The notes: a model not told the origin generated them from the sequence alone. 64,000 nucleotides of DNA from CSSed11-175R1 sp041685735 (GCA_041685735.1 JAWLFE010000009.1:16121-80120), one strand, 5' to 3'. Positions 33,866-42,932 are shown, counted from the stretch's first letter. Numbers and translations are program-made.

Positions 33866-34459
33866 ATGGCCACCGACGAGCGCGACCGGCGCGACGACGG
33901 GCGTCCCGAACAGGCGCGGCCACGTGATCGCACCGGACGGCCGCTGCCCTACGACACCGACGTGTGGCCGCTGGCCCAGGAGCACGACCCCGCCACGGTC
34001 GAGGAGGCCCTCGACCTCGGCGTCCGGCTGTGGAACGACGAGCGCTTCTTCGAGGCACACGAGTGCCTGGAGGCGGTCTGGCATGCCAGTCCACAGGCGG
34101 ATGAGGACCTGTGGCAGGGGGTGATCCAGATCGCGGTCGCCGGCGTGCACCTCCAACGCGGGAACCAGGTCGGTGCCCTGGCGCTGCTCGAACGGGCCGG
34201 TCAACGCCTGGAGAGCTACCCATCCCTGCATCGGGGGGTGGACGTCTCAGCCGCCCGGGTGACGTGCCGGGACCTCGCCGAGCAGGTCCGGACCGACGGC
34301 GACACGGCGCGGTCTCCGGGTCGCTTCCCGGCCGGTCCCGACGGTCCATGGTTCACTGCCGATCCGACGGCCCTGGCGCCGGCCCCGGAACGGACGCCCG
34401 TTCCCGACGAACCCGTCTGGCTCGCGGCCGGTCGGCGTCGCGAACCGCGCCGGCGCTGA
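33866..34459 (+). CDS. DUF309 family protein
   Basis: A 197-residue protein. The DUF309 core is RLWNDERFFEAHECLEAVWHASP followed by LWQGVIQIAVAGVHLQRGN and a helix with ALALLERAGQRLE. The conserved His and Glu residues of FFEAHE-LE are present. The family is widespread and has no defined activity. ATG 33866 has GAGGA (33854-33858) 7 nt upstream; an in-frame ATG at 33848 would add six residues. The C-terminus is Pro/Arg-rich. It is divergent from mutM. Confidence 0.85.
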   Translation: MATDERDRRDDGRPEQARPRDRTGRPLPYDTDVWPLAQEHDPATVEEALDLGVRLWNDERFFEAHECLEAVWHASPQADEDLWQGVIQIAVAGVHLQRGNQVGALALLERAGQRLESYPSLHRGVDVSAARVTCRDLAEQVRTDGDTARSPGRFPAGPDGPWFTADPTALAPAPERTPVPDEPVWLAAGRRREPRRR

Positions 34460-34555
34460 CACCCGTCCGCTCGTCGCGGAGCCGTCGGGCCGCGCACGGC
34501 ACGACCATCCCCCCGGCCACCACATCCCGCCCCGGCCACCACCTCGGAGTCCCTG

Positions 34556-34888
34556 ATGACCTCGCCCCCGCGTGACCCCGGATCGGACCCGGCCACCCTG
34601 CCGTCGGGTGGGCCCGGCACCCCGGCCGAGCCGTCGGTCACCCACCTCGTCCAGGGGATCGAGCCCGACCACCGCTACCGCTGCGATGCCTGCGGCAACG
34701 TGACGCGCTTCGACGTGGTGATGACGGCCACGACCCGTCAGTTCCACCACTTCGACCTCGGCGGGACCAGCCGTGTCGAAGAGGAGGAGATCCTGGACCA
34801 GCAGCTCGGTTCGGTGACCTGCCGCTGGTGCGGGCGCGCGGATGCGATCCGGGTCGAGCGTGCGCCGGTCTCGCCACCGCAGCCGTAG
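34556..34888 (+). CDS. Small zinc-ribbon protein
   Basis: A 110-residue protein with two CxxC pairs: YRCDACGNVTRFDVV and VTCRWCGRAD, spaced about 40 residues. They would form a single zinc ribbon. The N-terminus is Pro/Gly-rich. ATG 34556 has GGAG (34546-34549) 6 nt upstream. Its TAG stop overlaps the next GTG (TAGTG), so it is coupled to the probable NYN RNase. Role unknown, but a nucleic-acid partner of that RNase is a reasonable guess. Confidence 0.75.
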   Translation: MTSPPRDPGSDPATLPSGGPGTPAEPSVTHLVQGIEPDHRYRCDACGNVTRFDVVMTATTRQFHHFDLGGTSRVEEEEILDQQLGSVTCRWCGRADAIRVERAPVSPPQP

Positions 34889-35764
34889 TGGCCGAGGATG
34901 CCGCGGGTCCGCCGAGTCCACCGCCCGACGCCGCGGTGCTCGCTGCGTTGGACGCGGACCGGTGGGCGGCGCTGCTGCCGTACCTGCGCGCCGCCCTGAT
35001 GGACATCGACGAGGAGCGGCTCGGCGAGCGGGGTGTCAGCCTGCGGGCTGCGCCGACCGGTCGGTTGGCTGGTGGGTCCGGCCGGCGTGAGCTGTGCGAA
35101 CTGATCGTGGCGCCCGATATCTGGGACACGATCCGCGCCGAGGTCCTGGCCATCGATCCGGTACCGGAGGACGTGGCATGGGTGGTGGCCGGACGGAGCG
35201 GGACCGCGGACACGGCCGGGGCGTCCGCACGCGCCCGCCCATCGAGCGGTCCGTCGGATGATCGGGAGCGACGGCGGTCCACGCGCGACCGGGAACGGCT
35301 CAGGACCGTCCGGGAGGAGCGTGATGCCGCGCGTCGCCGAGCGGCCGGAGCCGACGCACGCGCCGATGCCGCGGTGCGTGAGCTCGAGGCGGCTCGTGAC
35401 GAACTCGAGGTGCTGCGACAGCAGGTCCGGGAACTCGAGCAGCAGGTGCTGGACGCGGACGGTGAACGCACCCGCGCCGTGGAACGTGAGCGACGTCGAC
35501 GGGATGCGGAGGTCGCTGAACTCCGTGGGCAGCTGACCGAGCTGCGGCGAGCCGACGAGCAGCGCCGCCGCGAGCAGCGCCGCCGGACCGACGAACGACG
35601 AGGGACCGGATCGGAGCGGGGGACCGCGGATCATCGGGGCGGCGGCGGGTCGGATGCCGGCGATGGGTCGGCCGACGGGGTTACCAACATCGTTCCGGGC
35701 CGCCCGAGCCGGCTGCCGACGGGCGTCGTCGCCGGGACCACGGAGGCGCTCGATCTCTACCTGC
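34888..35764 (+). CDS. Probable NYN-domain RNA-binding/RNase protein, 3' end lost in gap
   Basis: At least 292 residues before the N-run. The N-terminal region (LLPYLRAALMDI, RRELCELIVAPDIWDTIRAEVLA) and a long Arg/Glu-rich coiled coil (about 130-245) are followed by RPSRLPTGVVAGTTEALDLYL. In actinobacterial proteins of this layout the last segment leads straight into a NYN (YacP-like PIN-fold) nuclease domain beginning VDGYN. That domain itself would be in the missing sequence, so the call is by architecture from memory. GTG 34888 overlaps the stop of the zinc-ribbon gene. Confidence 0.6.
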
Positions 35765-35864
35765 NNNNNNNNNNNNNNNNNNNNNNNNNNNNNNNNNNNN
35801 NNNNNNNNNNNNNNNNNNNNNNNNNNNNNNNNNNNNNNNNNNNNNNNNNNNNNNNNNNNNNNNN
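35765..35864. other. Assembly gap of 100 N
   Basis: Exactly 100 N, the usual placeholder for a gap of unknown size. It removes the 3' end of the probable NYN gene and the 5' end of the glycosyltransferase gene. No tandem repeat is visible on either flank. Confidence 0.95.
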
Positions 35865-36887
35865 GGAGCGGCGGCCGCCCACGATGACCGGCAGCCCTAC
35901 CGGACGGTGCGGGCGCCCGGCGGGGTCCAGCCCACACCGGCGATCCGTCGACGCGCGATCGGTCTGGCCCGACAGCACGACGTCGAGGTGGTCGTGCTGG
36001 GGGCCATGTGGCCGCTCGGTGAGCTCGCGCCGGCACTCCACGAGCGTCTGGGGGTTCCGATCGTCGCCCTGTCCCACGGGCTGGAAGCCGGGTTGTCGCG
36101 CGTCGGAGGCGGCCGGCTGGTCCGGCGTGCGACCCGGGGCCTGGCGGCGGTCACCACCATCAGCGACTGGTCCGAACGGTGCCTGGCACCACACGTGCGC
36201 GCCGACCGGATCGCGCGTGTGGCTCCGGGTGTCGACGCGCAGCGCTTCCAGGTCGATCCGTCCCTCGGCCGGGAGTGGCGTCGACGCTGGGGCATCCCCG
36301 CCGACGCGCCGGTCGTGGGCTGCGTCTCACGCCTGGTGGCCCGCAAGGGGCAGGACACGCTCGTCGACCGGTGGCCGGAGCTGCGGCGTCGCCATCCGGA
36401 CGCCTGGTTGGTCCTCGTCGGTGAGGGACCGCTCAAGGCCCAGCTCACGCGGCGCGTGGAGCGGCTCGGTGGCTCCGCCCAGGTGGTCTTCGCCGGCCGC
36501 GTCGAAGATCCCGACCTGCCGGGGGCGTACGCCGCGATGGACGTGTTCGCCATGCCCTGCCGGGACCGCTGGGCCGGGATGGACGTCGAAGGGCTCGGGA
36601 TCGTCTACCTCGAGGCGCAGGCGGGCGGCCTCCCGGTCGTCGCCGGTCGCTCCGGTGGTGCGCCGGAGACGGTGCTGGACGGGACAACCGGCACCGTGGT
36701 CGACGGCCGCGACGGGGCGGCGGTGCTCGCCGCCATCGATCGCTGGGTCGATGATCCCCCGGCCCGGCGGGACGCCGGACGGGCCGGTCGGCAGTGGGTC
36801 GCGCGCCAGTGGTCCTGGACCGTGGCTGCGGAGCGGTTCACGCGGGTGCTCGACGAGGTCGTTCGCCCGCAGACCCCGGACAGATGA
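35865..36887 (+). CDS. pimB': GT4 glycosyltransferase, PimB'-like (5' end lost in gap)
   Basis: The visible 340 residues cover most of a GT-B glycosyltransferase. Conserved features are VALSHGLEAGLSR, VSRLVARKGQDTLV, LVLVGEGPLKAQL and the EX7E motif in VEGLGIVYLEAQAGGLPVVAGRSGGAPETV. The last segment is close to PimB', which adds the second mannose to phosphatidylinositol mannosides using GDP-mannose. The acceptor is inferred, not shown. The first 30-50 residues are missing. A SRPBCC protein, an ArsA-like ATPase and PlsC follow, as in the mycobacterial Rv2182c-Rv2188c cluster. Confidence 0.82.
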   Translation, partial: GAAAAHDDRQPYRTVRAPGGVQPTPAIRRRAIGLARQHDVEVVVLGAMWPLGELAPALHERLGVPIVALSHGLEAGLSRVGGGRLVRRATRGLAAVTTISDWSERCLAPHVRADRIARVAPGVDAQRFQVDPSLGREWRRRWGIPADAPVVGCVSRLVARKGQDTLVDRWPELRRRHPDAWLVLVGEGPLKAQLTRRVERLGGSAQVVFAGRVEDPDLPGAYAAMDVFAMPCRDRWAGMDVEGLGIVYLEAQAGGLPVVAGRSGGAPETVLDGTTGTVVDGRDGAAVLAAIDRWVDDPPARRDAGRAGRQWVARQWSWTVAAERFTRVLDEVVRPQTPDR

Positions 36888-36981
36888 CCGCGCAGATGAT
36901 CGCGGCGGATGCTCGGACCGACCGGGAGCGGCGCGGCCCCGACCCAGCGGTCGCTCGCGTGCGTGGCGCGAGCCATCCCCG

Positions 36982-38898
36982 TCATCCGTCCTCGTCCGGG
37001 GGGACCAGCACCACCCGGGCGGTCACCGGGAGGTGATCCGAACCGCCGGCCTGCGGCACGTCGGACCCGACGACGTCGAACTCCTGGGTGACGAGGATGT
37101 GGTCGATCTGGACCTCCGGGTCGGCGGATGGGAAGGTGGGGTTCGTCTCGGGGACCGCTGAGCGTGCGATGTCGCCGAAGGTGGCCAGTTCGGCATCGTC
37201 GGGTTCGGCATTGAGATCGCCGGCGATGATGACGGGGACCCCCCGTTCCTGGAGCCGTGCGAGCGTCCCGGCCACGGCTCGCGCCTGGGGCAGCCGGGTG
37301 TCGCCCTGCTGGTCGACGTGTGACAGGTGGGTCGCGATCAGCGCCACCCGTCGTTCGGGTTCGACCTCCAGGACGACGATGAGCTGGCTGCGGGCCATCG
37401 CATCGCTGCCCCGTGGCAGTCGTTCGATGTTGACCTCGGTGATCGGGTACCGGCTGAACACGGCGTTCCCCCAGATCTCGTCTGCGGCGGGCGCGAAGAC
37501 GTAGGGCATGTCCAGACGTTCCTGGAGCATCCGCAGGGGCTCCCGACTGCCGGTGGTCAGCCAGCCGCGATCGACCTCGTTGAGCACGACGATGTCCGCA
37601 TCCGTGTCGTCGATGGCCTGGCCGATCTCTCCCAGGGACATCCGTCCGTGCGGGTCGAACCCCATGTGGATGTTGTAGAGCGTGATGCCGATCTCATCGC
37701 CGGGTTGGCCGGGTGCCGGCTGCGTGGGAGCCGGCGTGGCGACCAGCGCCGCGGCGACACCGGCGGTGACCACGGTCGCTGCGACGACCGCCAGGACCTG
37801 ACGGGCCGTACCCCGCTCCCGCAGGGCGGGACGGAACTCCGCGGTCGCGATGAACAGCCCGGCGCCGGCGACGATGGTCGAGGTCGCGAGCAGCACCGCC
37901 CGACGGGGGAACGGCAGGACGAGGTCGTAGCCCGCGTAGTACAGGAACCCGATCGTCAGGAAGGCCAGCGGGAAGCCCGCAGCCGCGACGGCACGCCGGC
38001 GTGCGCTCACTCCGACATCCGCGCGGGTGACGGCTCCGACGGTCAGGCCCAACCCGACGACGAGCAGCACCTGCGCGGCCACCGCGGTGATCGACGCGGC
38101 CTGCAGGGACCCGGCCGTGCCGAACAGCACCAGGCCGGCGCCGGTCGCACCCGCGACGGCCGGCCCGAACCAGCGGGCACTGATCGCCGCCGCGATCGCC
38201 AGCCCGTGCGCGACGACGACCGTGCTGACCACCAGCACGTCCGGCCAGCCCGTCGCGGTCACCACCCGCCCGGGCGCTGCGGTGAGGATGCCGACGAGCA
38301 CGAGCACCGGGCCCATGAGCCACCACGGCCAGGCGGGACCGGGGACAACCGCGTGGTCAGGTGCGAGGATCCCGCGAGCATCCCGGGCGGCGAGCACGCT
38401 CGACCCCAGTAGGACGATGAGCACGGCCCAGGCGGTGAGACCATCCCGCCACACGAGGTCCGTCGTTCCGAGACCGATGTGGATCGCGATCGAACCGGCG
38501 ATCCCGAGCAGCACCGCGATCCGTGCCTGGCGACCTGACGGGGCACCGGCTCCGATCACGCCGAAGGCGATGCCCGCGCCGACGATGGCCACCGACGATG
38601 CGGCGAACTGCAGCGGTCCGCCGTCGGATACCTGCAGGAGCAACCTCCCGGCGACCACCAACGTGATCCCGAGCGGCCAGCCGATCCGGATGACGGCCTC
38701 GCCGAGCAACCCGCAGACCAACGGAGCGACGATCGCGATGGCCAGTGCGATCGCGCCCATCACGGTGGCCGAGGTCGATCCCGCGTCGCCGACGACGAAC
38801 AGCAGCGAGGGCAACCAGACCCGCAGGACATCGAAGAACACCAGCGCGATCAGGGCGGTGACGGGGACCAGGGTCCCCGGCCGTGCCGTGTCGGTCAC
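36982..38898 (-). CDS. Polytopic membrane protein fused to endonuclease/exonuclease/phosphatase domain
   Basis: A 638-residue fusion. Residues 1 to about 395 form roughly a dozen hydrophobic helices. The C-terminal 230 residues are an EEP domain: NIHMGFDP, VVLNEVDRG, ATHLSHVD, IIAGDLNAEP, QIDHILV and GSDHLPV, with all metal and catalytic positions intact. EEP enzymes hydrolyse phosphodiesters, including sphingomyelinases, inositol phosphatases and nucleases. GTG 38898 has GGAGG 5 nt upstream and a TAGGCT -10 candidate at 38933-38928. A lipid-linked substrate is plausible because of the membrane half. Confidence 0.8.
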   Translation of the reverse strand: MTDTARPGTLVPVTALIALVFFDVLRVWLPSLLFVVGDAGSTSATVMGAIALAIAIVAPLVCGLLGEAVIRIGWPLGITLVVAGRLLLQVSDGGPLQFAASSVAIVGAGIAFGVIGAGAPSGRQARIAVLLGIAGSIAIHIGLGTTDLVWRDGLTAWAVLIVLLGSSVLAARDARGILAPDHAVVPGPAWPWWLMGPVLVLVGILTAAPGRVVTATGWPDVLVVSTVVVAHGLAIAAAISARWFGPAVAGATGAGLVLFGTAGSLQAASITAVAAQVLLVVGLGLTVGAVTRADVGVSARRRAVAAAGFPLAFLTIGFLYYAGYDLVLPFPRRAVLLATSTIVAGAGLFIATAEFRPALRERGTARQVLAVVAATVVTAGVAAALVATPAPTQPAPGQPGDEIGITLYNIHMGFDPHGRMSLGEIGQAIDDTDADIVVLNEVDRGWLTTGSREPLRMLQERLDMPYVFAPAADEIWGNAVFSRYPITEVNIERLPRGSDAMARSQLIVVLEVEPERRVALIATHLSHVDQQGDTRLPQARAVAGTLARLQERGVPVIIAGDLNAEPDDAELATFGDIARSAVPETNPTFPSADPEVQIDHILVTQEFDVVGSDVPQAGGSDHLPVTARVVLVPPDEDG

Positions 38899-39065
38899 CG
38901 AGTCCTCCACCCCAGGTGTGGGCGGGGAGCCTAATGCCCCGACCGGTGGATCCACGACGGTCGAGGCTACGGTGCCGACGTCGCCGCGCGGTGCGCCGGG
39001 CACGGCAGCGGCGACGGTGACGCAGCGGCCCGTGCCCAGGGTCGCCGGTCGGTGAGGAGGCAGGG

Positions 39066-39854
39066 GTGGATGCGGTGGTGTCGGTCGCAGGTGCGCAACC
39101 GTGGTCAGCCGTGGGCGCGGGGCCGCGCGGCGCGGTCGGTGTCATCGTCACGCACGGGTTCACCGCGAACCCCGCATCCACGCGACCGCTCGGCCAGCGG
39201 CTCGCGGCCGAGGGGTTCACGGTCGAGGTGCCCGTCCTGCCCGGTCACGGGACCGATCACCACGATCTGGCGCGGACCCGGTACCGCGACTGGATCGCTG
39301 CGCTGGAGCGGCTCGTGGACAACCTGCGACCGCGGCTCGAACATCTCGTGCTCGTCGGGCATTCGATGGGGGCCACCCTCTCGCTGGACATCGCGAGTCG
39401 ACGTCCGAAAGACATCGATGCGGTGGTCTCCATCAACGCGCCGCTGACCGATCGTGGCGGGCTCCTGGTGAGCCTGTCGCCGCTGCTGCAGTACGTCGTG
39501 CCGTGGGTGCCGCGTGGACTGGCCGGGATGCCGGCGAACGATGTCGCCCGTCCGGGGGTGTGGGAGCATGCCTACGACCGCGTGTCCACGCGTGCCGCAC
39601 GCTCCCTCATGGTCGAGTTGCCGCGGATCCGGTCGCAGTTGCTCGACCTCACGCAGCCGCTGCTGGTGGTGCGGTCGCTGGTCGACCACACCGTGCCACC
39701 CGGCGATGGGATCGAGTTGCAGGAACTCGTCGGGAGTGCGGACATCCGTGAGTTGTTGTGCGAGCGCTCCTACCATGTCGTCATGCTGGACCACGATGGG
39801 CCGGCGGTGGAGGCTGCGGTGGTGGAGTTCGTGACCGATGTGACGGGGGCCTGA
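39066..39854 (+). CDS. Alpha/beta hydrolase, carboxylesterase/monoacylglycerol lipase-like
   Basis: A 262-residue Ser hydrolase of the Est30/bMGL type. THGFTANPASTRPLGQRLAAEGF gives the oxyanion loop, VGHSMGA the nucleophile Ser, SLVDHTVPP the Asp and ERSYHVVMLDHD the His. GTG 39066 has AGGAGG (39055-39060) 5 nt upstream. It is followed one base later by the SRPBCC gene, so they form an operon that continues to the zinc-ribbon membrane gene. Confidence 0.88.
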   Translation: MDAVVSVAGAQPWSAVGAGPRGAVGVIVTHGFTANPASTRPLGQRLAAEGFTVEVPVLPGHGTDHHDLARTRYRDWIAALERLVDNLRPRLEHLVLVGHSMGATLSLDIASRRPKDIDAVVSINAPLTDRGGLLVSLSPLLQYVVPWVPRGLAGMPANDVARPGVWEHAYDRVSTRAARSLMVELPRIRSQLLDLTQPLLVVRSLVDHTVPPGDGIELQELVGSADIRELLCERSYHVVMLDHDGPAVEAAVVEFVTDVTGA

Positions 39855-39855
39855 C

Positions 39856-40302
39856 GTGCGGCTGTCGGTCGACGACGCCGGCTTCGTCCGTGCTCCCCGC
39901 GAACTGGTCTACCGCCGGGTGACCGATATCCGTACCTGGCCGTCCTGGTGGCCGGGGACCCGGGTCCGTCCGCTGCCATCGGTCGGTCCGGACGAGCGTT
40001 GGGGGCTCGAGGTCGCCGCCGCTCCCGGGCTGCGGTTGCGCCTGGGGCTCACACCGGTCCGCTGGCGGCACGACGTCGGGTTCGAACTGCTCCTGGACGG
40101 CGATCTGGACGGTCGGGGCGAGTTCTGGCTGGAGGAGGTCCGGTCGGGCACGGTGGTCCATCACCTGGTGGTGGCGGGATCGCCGTTGCGATGGCCCTCC
40201 CGCGTGCACCGCGGCTACCGACGGGCGGCGCGTCGAGGGCTCTGGGGGCTCAAGGACGTCCTGCAGCTCGAGGCCCGTACCTCCGCGGGGTTGCTCCCGT
40301 GA
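39856..40302 (+). CDS. SRPBCC (START-like) family protein
   Basis: A 148-residue hydrophobic-pocket protein of the polyketide cyclase/START-like type: VDDAGFVRAPRELVYRRVTDIRTWPSWWPG, then strands to the C-terminal long helix (VHRGYRRAARRGLWGLKDVLQLEA). Ligand unknown. GTG 39856 directly follows the esterase stop. In mycobacteria, from memory, a similar protein (Rv2185c) lies beside an ArsA-like ATPase, as here. Confidence 0.82.
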   Translation: MRLSVDDAGFVRAPRELVYRRVTDIRTWPSWWPGTRVRPLPSVGPDERWGLEVAAAPGLRLRLGLTPVRWRHDVGFELLLDGDLDGRGEFWLEEVRSGTVVHHLVVAGSPLRWPSRVHRGYRRAARRGLWGLKDVLQLEARTSAGLLP

Positions 40303-41099
40303 GGTGTGATGCCTGTGGCGCGCGCAACAGCGACGATGCGGCCTGGTGCACCCAGTGCTACGCATCGTTCCAGCAGGCCGCCCCGGCGAGCCCCGCGTCC
40401 GACCCGATCGCGCCGCCCGCGCCTGACCCGATCGCGCCGCCCGCGGCCGGGCCTGACGTCGCCACGGGGCGGCCCACCGACCAGCCGACCGGGGACGCCT
40501 CCGACCCGGCCGCCTCGGCTCCGCCGGCGCGGACGTCGTCCGACGTCACCGGTGCAGCTGCACCGGGCCCCGCGGCAGCGCCGTCGGGGGGACGCACCGA
40601 CCGTGACATCCGTGAGATCGACGGGCAGGTGGAGTGGCGGTGTCCGACCTGCACATCCTGGGTGGCTCTGGAGGATCCCGTCTGTGCCACGTGTGGTGGG
40701 GCCCGGGTCGGATTCGGCGACCCGGCCACGCCGTCAGCGGACGGCAGCGACGTCGCTGAACAGGTCGTGTTGGGCGCCTCCGCGGTGCTGCCAGGAGCCG
40801 GCCACTTCCTCATCGGTCGGGTCGGTTCCGGGGTCACCCGGGCCGCGCTGTTCCTGCTGTGGGCGGTGGGTGGCCTGTGGTGGATCGTGAGTACGCAGGA
40901 CGGCCGCAGCCCGGGGATCGTCCTGCTGGTGGGTGCGGTGGTCCTGTGGGCAGCGACGCTCGTCGACGCCAACGCGATCACCAAGGGGCAGAGCAGCGAA
41001 CCCTTCGGTGTGCGTGGTCTGCTCTGGACGGTCGTCGGCGTGACCGGCCTGTTGATGCTGATGGTGGCCTTCGCCGCCGCTGGTTCCCTGGGCGGCTGA
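40299..41099 (+). CDS. Double zinc-ribbon membrane protein
   Basis: A 266-residue protein. A zinc ribbon at the start (Cys3, Cys6, Cys17, Cys20), a Pro/Ala-rich linker with DPIAPPA repeats, a second ribbon (CPTC-CATCG) around 113-133, then about three membrane helices. The membrane part begins VVLGASAVLPGAGHFLIGRVGSG, the pattern of TM2-like domains. GTG 40299 overlaps the SRPBCC stop by 4 bp. Function unknown. Confidence 0.72.
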   Translation: MRCDACGARNSDDAAWCTQCYASFQQAAPASPASDPIAPPAPDPIAPPAAGPDVATGRPTDQPTGDASDPAASAPPARTSSDVTGAAAPGPAAAPSGGRTDRDIREIDGQVEWRCPTCTSWVALEDPVCATCGGARVGFGDPATPSADGSDVAEQVVLGASAVLPGAGHFLIGRVGSGVTRAALFLLWAVGGLWWIVSTQDGRSPGIVLLVGAVVLWAATLVDANAITKGQSSEPFGVRGLLWTVVGVTGLLMLMVAFAAAGSLGG

Positions 41100-41159
41100 C
41101 CGGCCGAAGGGAACGGCTTCCCACCCGGCGCCCGCCGGTGCCTGGGTGCCTCGGTCAGC

Positions 41160-41165
41160 TAGCCT
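41160..41165 (+). promoter_or_regulatory. -10 candidate of the ArsA-like gene
   Basis: TAGCCT about 55 nt before the proposed CTG start. It matches the recurrent TAG(C/G)(C/G)T elements of this window; no -35 box is evident. Confidence 0.4.
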
Positions 41166-41219
41166 GCCGTCTTTGGTGAGCCGGCCGTCACCGGTCGATC
41201 CCGGCCCCTGGAGGCATCC

Positions 41220-42449
41220 CTGACCCGCATCCTGCTCGTGACCGGCAAAGGCGGCGTCGGCAAGACGTCCGTGGCTGCTGCGACCGCCGTCCGCGCGGCG
41301 GCGGGTGGGTCGCGTGTGCTGGTGACCTCGACGGACCCGGCGCACTCGCTGGCCGACGTGCTCGACGAGCCGCTGGTCGACGAGCCGGGGCCGATCCCGT
41401 TCCCGGGGTCGGTGGGCCAGGCCGGGGGTGAGCTGCAGGCCCAGCAGATCGATGCGCAGGCCCGGCTCGAACAGCACTGGGGTGCGGTCCGGGACTACCT
41501 GGCGACGGTGCTCGCCGCGGGTGGGATGGAAGCGGCGCGGGCCGAGGAACTGGTCCTGCTGCCGGGGTTGGACGAACTGTTCGCGCTCATCGACCTACGG
41601 CTCCGGGTGGCCTCCGGTCGGCACGACCTGATCGTGGTGGACTGCGCGCCGACCGCGGAGACCCTGCGGTTGCTCGCACTCCCGGATGCACTGCGCTGGT
41701 ACGCCGACCGCTTCCTCGGTGCCGGACGCCACCTGGCGCGGGTGGCGCGGCCGCTGGGTCGCCGTGGATCCGACCCTCCCGGTGGCGTCCCGGTGCCCGG
41801 GGATCACGTCTTCGATGCGGTCGAGCGGGTCCATGCGGACCTGGCGATCGTGCATGCCCTGCTCCAGGACCCCCAGCGGGCCAGCGTGCGGTTGGTCACC
41901 AACCCGGAACGCCTGGCGGTGGCCGAGTCGATGCGCACGGCGACGTCGCTGTCGCTGTTCGGGTACGCCATCGATGCGGTCATCGCCAACCGGGTGCTCC
42001 CCGCCGAGGTCGCCGACCCCTACCTCGAAGGGTGGCACGGTCGTCACGCGGAACACCTCACGGCCCTGCGGGAGGCGTTCGCCCCCCTTGAGATCCGTCA
42101 GGCGCCACTGCTGCGTGACGAACCGATCGGTGTCGATGCGCTCCTGGAGCTCTCGGAGCACCTGTACCCGGACGGGGACCCCGCGCGGGTCCTGCACGAG
42201 TCGGTGCCCCTGCAGCTGTCCGCGGACGGTGACGAACGGCAGCTGACCCTGGTCCTGCCGTTCGCGACGACCGATGACCTGGAGGTGCATCGGCACGGTG
42301 ACGACCTGCACCTCAAGGTCGCCGGCGTGCGTCGTCGGCTCAGCCTGCCGGATTCGTTGCGATCGAGCGAGGTCGTGGGAGCCCGTCTCGACGGGGGACG
42401 GCTCGTCGTACGCTTCCGCTCGTCGGAGCCCGTCCAGGTGGGCTCGTGA
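41220..42449 (+). CDS. ArsA/GET3-like ATPase with probable CTG start
   Basis: A SIMIBI-class ATPase of about 409 residues. The deviant P-loop GKGGVGKT is at residues 9-16; TSTDPAHSLADVL is switch I, IVVDCAPTAETLRLL is switch II, and a C-terminal alpha-crystallin-like beta domain follows (LEVHRHGDDLHLKVAGVRRRLSLPDSL). CTG 41220 is proposed because GGAGG lies 5 nt upstream and LTRILLVTGKGG matches the family start MTRILL-TGKGG. The next start, GTG 41238, cuts into the P-loop strand. Mycobacterial homologues sit in the PimB' cluster. No arsenic genes are nearby. Confidence 0.82.
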   Translation: MTRILLVTGKGGVGKTSVAAATAVRAAAGGSRVLVTSTDPAHSLADVLDEPLVDEPGPIPFPGSVGQAGGELQAQQIDAQARLEQHWGAVRDYLATVLAAGGMEAARAEELVLLPGLDELFALIDLRLRVASGRHDLIVVDCAPTAETLRLLALPDALRWYADRFLGAGRHLARVARPLGRRGSDPPGGVPVPGDHVFDAVERVHADLAIVHALLQDPQRASVRLVTNPERLAVAESMRTATSLSLFGYAIDAVIANRVLPAEVADPYLEGWHGRHAEHLTALREAFAPLEIRQAPLLRDEPIGVDALLELSEHLYPDGDPARVLHESVPLQLSADGDERQLTLVLPFATTDDLEVHRHGDDLHLKVAGVRRRLSLPDSLRSSEVVGARLDGGRLVVRFRSSEPVQVGS

Positions 42450-42473
42450 CGCGAGCGGCGGAGGGACGAGCGT

Positions 42474-42932
42474 ATGGGTGCTGAGCACACACGCCCCTGG
42501 TGGGCATCTGACGATCCCGGGGTGGACGAACTGGCCGTCGACGAGGATCCGCTGACCGTCCACCGGACCGCTCGTCGCCCGGCTACGCAGGCCAGTGGGA
42601 CCGACCCGGCGGCCGACCACGACGCACCGGGTGCGGATCAGGCACACGACGCCTCGACCTGCGGCCTCTGTCCGGTCTGTCTCGGTCTGCGGCTGCTCGG
42701 CGAGCACCGGCCTGAGGTCCTCGAGCACCTCAACGAGGCGTCGCGTCACCTGTCCGCGGCCATCCGCGGGCTGCTCGAACAGGACACCCAGGCCTCCCGC
42801 GCTGACCGCAGCCAGCGCCAACCGTCGGACCGATTCGAACGGATCCAGGTCGACGGCCCGGATGTGCGACACGGTGAGGCGCGATCGGCAGGGGGTGCCG
42901 CGCAGGGTGAACCGGGGGCGTGGCGACCATGA
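42474..42932 (+). CDS. Small CxxC protein of unknown function
   Basis: A 152-residue protein. The conserved core is CGLCPVCLGLRLLGEHRPEVLEHLNEASRHLSAAIRGLLE: a CxxCxxC-like cluster followed by an amphipathic helix. The flanks are disordered. I recall small proteins with this core between ArsA-like ATPases and a ROK glucokinase in other actinobacteria. ATG 42474 has GGAGG 9 nt upstream. Its stop overlaps the kinase start (ATGA). Confidence 0.65.
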   Translation: MGAEHTRPWWASDDPGVDELAVDEDPLTVHRTARRPATQASGTDPAADHDAPGADQAHDASTCGLCPVCLGLRLLGEHRPEVLEHLNEASRHLSAAIRGLLEQDTQASRADRSQRQPSDRFERIQVDGPDVRHGEARSAGGAAQGEPGAWRP

